NCBI RefSeq assembly: GCF_014529705.1 | Contig: NZ_JAANIH010000053.1 | Location: forward strand, 1-62,186 | DNA from: Bradyrhizobium campsiandrae | GTDB taxonomy: Bacteria > Pseudomonadota > Alphaproteobacteria > Rhizobiales > Xanthobacteraceae | Direction: 5' to 3' | Length of the DNA: 62,186 nt | Shown here: positions 62,001 to 62,186 of the stretch, one piece after another | Layout of the letters: the number at the start of each line of letters is the position of its first letter | Numbering within the stretch: position 1 is the first letter of the stretch | Made by a program: the position numbers and the translations under genes | Notes under the pieces: generated by a model | Databases searched by the model: none | What the model saw: only the letters and a program-made list of their open reading frames with translations | What the model was told of the DNA's origin: nothing

Positions 62001-62186
62001 TCAGGAAGTACAGCGGTGACGAAAAGTTCGAAGCGCCGGCACTGTCGATCGCATCGACGTTCCAGCGGTACGAGCCGCCGGCTGAGAGCGACGCCTGATA
62101 GCTGGTCCCAGAAACGATCTGATCGACGACGAGCTGGTTTGTGACCATATCTCTGACGGCGACTTCGTAGGACGTGGCGCCGGAGA
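59005..62186 (-). CDS. Modular secreted-looking protein: FN3-like, DUF1906, five 112-residue repeats, BPSL0067-like end; 5' end missing
   Basis: The frame is open through the right edge, so the N-terminus is missing (1060 residues seen; numbering from the Met at 62148). Residues 1-50 look like a fibronectin III strand set (SYRWNVDAIDSAGASNFSSP). Residues 60-279 fit DUF1906 (Rv2525c-like, glycoside-hydrolase fold): GIDYRVP, YQFVGEYIGN, AIYFAVDPAAE, YKIGIYGPGD, VDTDTALT. Residues 281-840 are five repeats. Residues 841-1047 resemble BPSL0067/NlpC-P60 proteins, with Cys922 (YEDQCVALLQ), His974 (GAHAAFFLG) and Asp994 (FVLDQYN). Two domains of cell-wall-hydrolase type around a repetitive stalk suggest a surface or secreted enzyme. 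GC looks lower than in neighbours, a sign of transfer. No signal is visible. Confidence 0.85.
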   Translation of the reverse strand, partial: SGATSYEVAVRDMVTNQLVVDQIVSGTSYQASLSAGGSYRWNVDAIDSAGASNFSSPLYFLTQGGGSGVSGGIDYRVPSQTGTALTGVSVSAIRSDGYQFVGEYIGNAANSGYLTQTDAQALGLPIVSIFERSPDHIGYFTVAQADADANSSASAITAASNVAHQPLGTAIYFAVDPAAEAGIYSGFGALSSTYIATIKTYFQRISDDFAAQGNPYKIGIYGPGDVLTAIKSLNLPDVAYYWVDTHWGTSFSGANIQRNQNGVQASPTPIGVSVDTDTALTSDFGQWTGGVSAPVITPHNQTASNGQQIVFTNLFSVVGSGITQYKVWFSYPEGGSPALGTLTNNGTPIALDQAVTLTSLAGLAYTGSATHGTDKIWLEAYNGAWSGGNTWTEVDITDQGAIVTAPVITPHNQTASNGQQIVFTNLFSVVGSGITQYKVWFGYPEGGFPALGTLTNNGTPIALDQAVTLTSLAGLAYTGSVTHGTDKIWLEAYNGAWSSGNTWTEVDITDQGAVVAAPVITPHNQTASNGQQIVFTNLFSVVGSGITQYKVWFSYPEGGSPALGTLTNNGTPIALDQAVTLTSLAGLAYTGSATHGTDKIWLEAYNGAWSGGNTWTEVDITDQGAVITAPVITPHNQTASNGQQILLTDLFSVVGSGITQYKVWFSYPEGGSPALGTLTNNGTPVALDQAVTLTSLAGLAYTGSATHGTDKIWLEAYNGAWSGGNTWTEADITDQGAVITAPVITPHNQTASNGQQIALTDLFQVSGSNISQYKLWFSYPEGGSPALGTLTNNGTPVALDQALTFNSLSGLVYTGGTSHGTDKIWLEAYNGTWSNNNNWTEVDINDPGAAGSLANDFSVAKSLIDAQFQNSVVSPSHLTNHASLVDQIALDLATAYGTAPSNYIIGSTSNTNGYTNGFINVPTVIGNASYEDQCVALLQALDHNVGSTGNWNPGAAVVSGGVVNQSQMPAGSPIATFTGNSYNGAHAAFFLGSGSENGQSGFFVLDQYNTGYQDNFPSSLHPTPYPDGTRLNVNSYEPTEVRFINIVTDAHAAEYHLIV
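59629..61308 (-). repeat. Five tandem 336-bp coding repeats
   Basis: Units are 60973-61308, 60637-60972, 60301-60636, 59965-60300 and 59629-59964. The anchor TGCCCATTGC falls at 59921, 60257, 60593, 60929 and 61265, exactly 336 bases apart, so the reading frame and length are strictly kept. Each encodes 112 residues beginning APVITPHNQTASNGQQ and ending DQGAxxx. Units 1-4 are nearly identical; unit 5 (the C-terminal one) is clearly diverged (LFQVSGSNISQYKLWF; GTWSNNNNWTEVDIN), the usual pattern of recent amplification of inner copies. Confidence 0.95.

Overview
The window reads as a high-GC alphaproteobacterial chromosome segment, most likely Bradyrhizobium or a close Nitrobacteraceae relative. 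This rests on protein style, on the eno - ftsB-like - pdhA/pdhB/pdhC - lpdA order, on an E1-beta subunit carrying its own lipoyl domain, and on palindromic intergenic repeats that I recognise from Bradyrhizobium genomes. Genus assignment is an inference. I see no rRNA, tRNA, CRISPR array, insertion sequence or phage gene.

Layout. 1-3308: the 3' part of an ECF-type sigma factor with a cysteine-rich tail, convergent with a large GGDEF/EAL signalling protein. 3511-7804: a minus-strand run ppiD-like - trpD - trpC - moaC. 8022-11125: tpiA, secG, pyrG on the plus strand. 11159-13945: a PmtA-like methyltransferase and an OmpR-type two-component pair on the minus strand. 14140-18638: a NIPSNAP protein, kdsA (TTG start), an MFS transporter overlapping kdsA by one base, and a glutaminase fused to STAS and cyclic-nucleotide-binding domains. 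18635-23962: queF (minus), then eno, an MDR oxidoreductase, a Tat-exported metallo-beta-lactamase-fold protein, an FMN reductase and an FtsB/DivIC-like protein. 24162-28501: a GAF/HTH regulator, an acetaldehyde-type aldehyde dehydrogenase and an exported glycerophosphodiesterase. 28672-34834: the pyruvate dehydrogenase operon, with a DUF5076 protein and a yeast-type cytosine-deaminase-like enzyme inserted between E1-beta and E2. 35024-42289: a threonine-synthase-like enzyme, a Bug solute-binding protein, a soluble lytic transglycosylase, a class III adenylate cyclase and two very small proteins.

43216-48551 is an aromatic catabolic operon divergent from a GntR/FCD regulator: extradiol-type dioxygenase, MhpA-like hydroxylase, MFS importer, FAH-family hydrolase and a cytochrome b561-like membrane protein. 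The enzymes make a coherent route of hydroxylation, ring cleavage and hydrolysis. 48590-51887 is a cobalt/nickel locus. Three small unknown proteins run into cbtB-cbtA (uptake), which faces rcnR-rcnA (repressor and efflux). RcnR keeps the H3-C35-H60-H64 metal site, and an inverted repeat that fits an operator lies just upstream of its start. 52052-58776 holds a small exported protein, ilvD, a Sel1-repeat (ExoR-like) protein, xthA and a hybrid histidine kinase.

59005-62186 is the most unusual part: a lower-GC, secreted-looking modular protein running off the right edge. Its order is an FN3-like segment, a DUF1906 (glycoside-hydrolase-like) domain, five nearly identical 112-residue repeats encoded by exact 336-bp tandem units, and a C-terminal BPSL0067/NlpC-P60-like domain with a Cys-His-Asp set. 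I consider it the best candidate for undescribed biology here.
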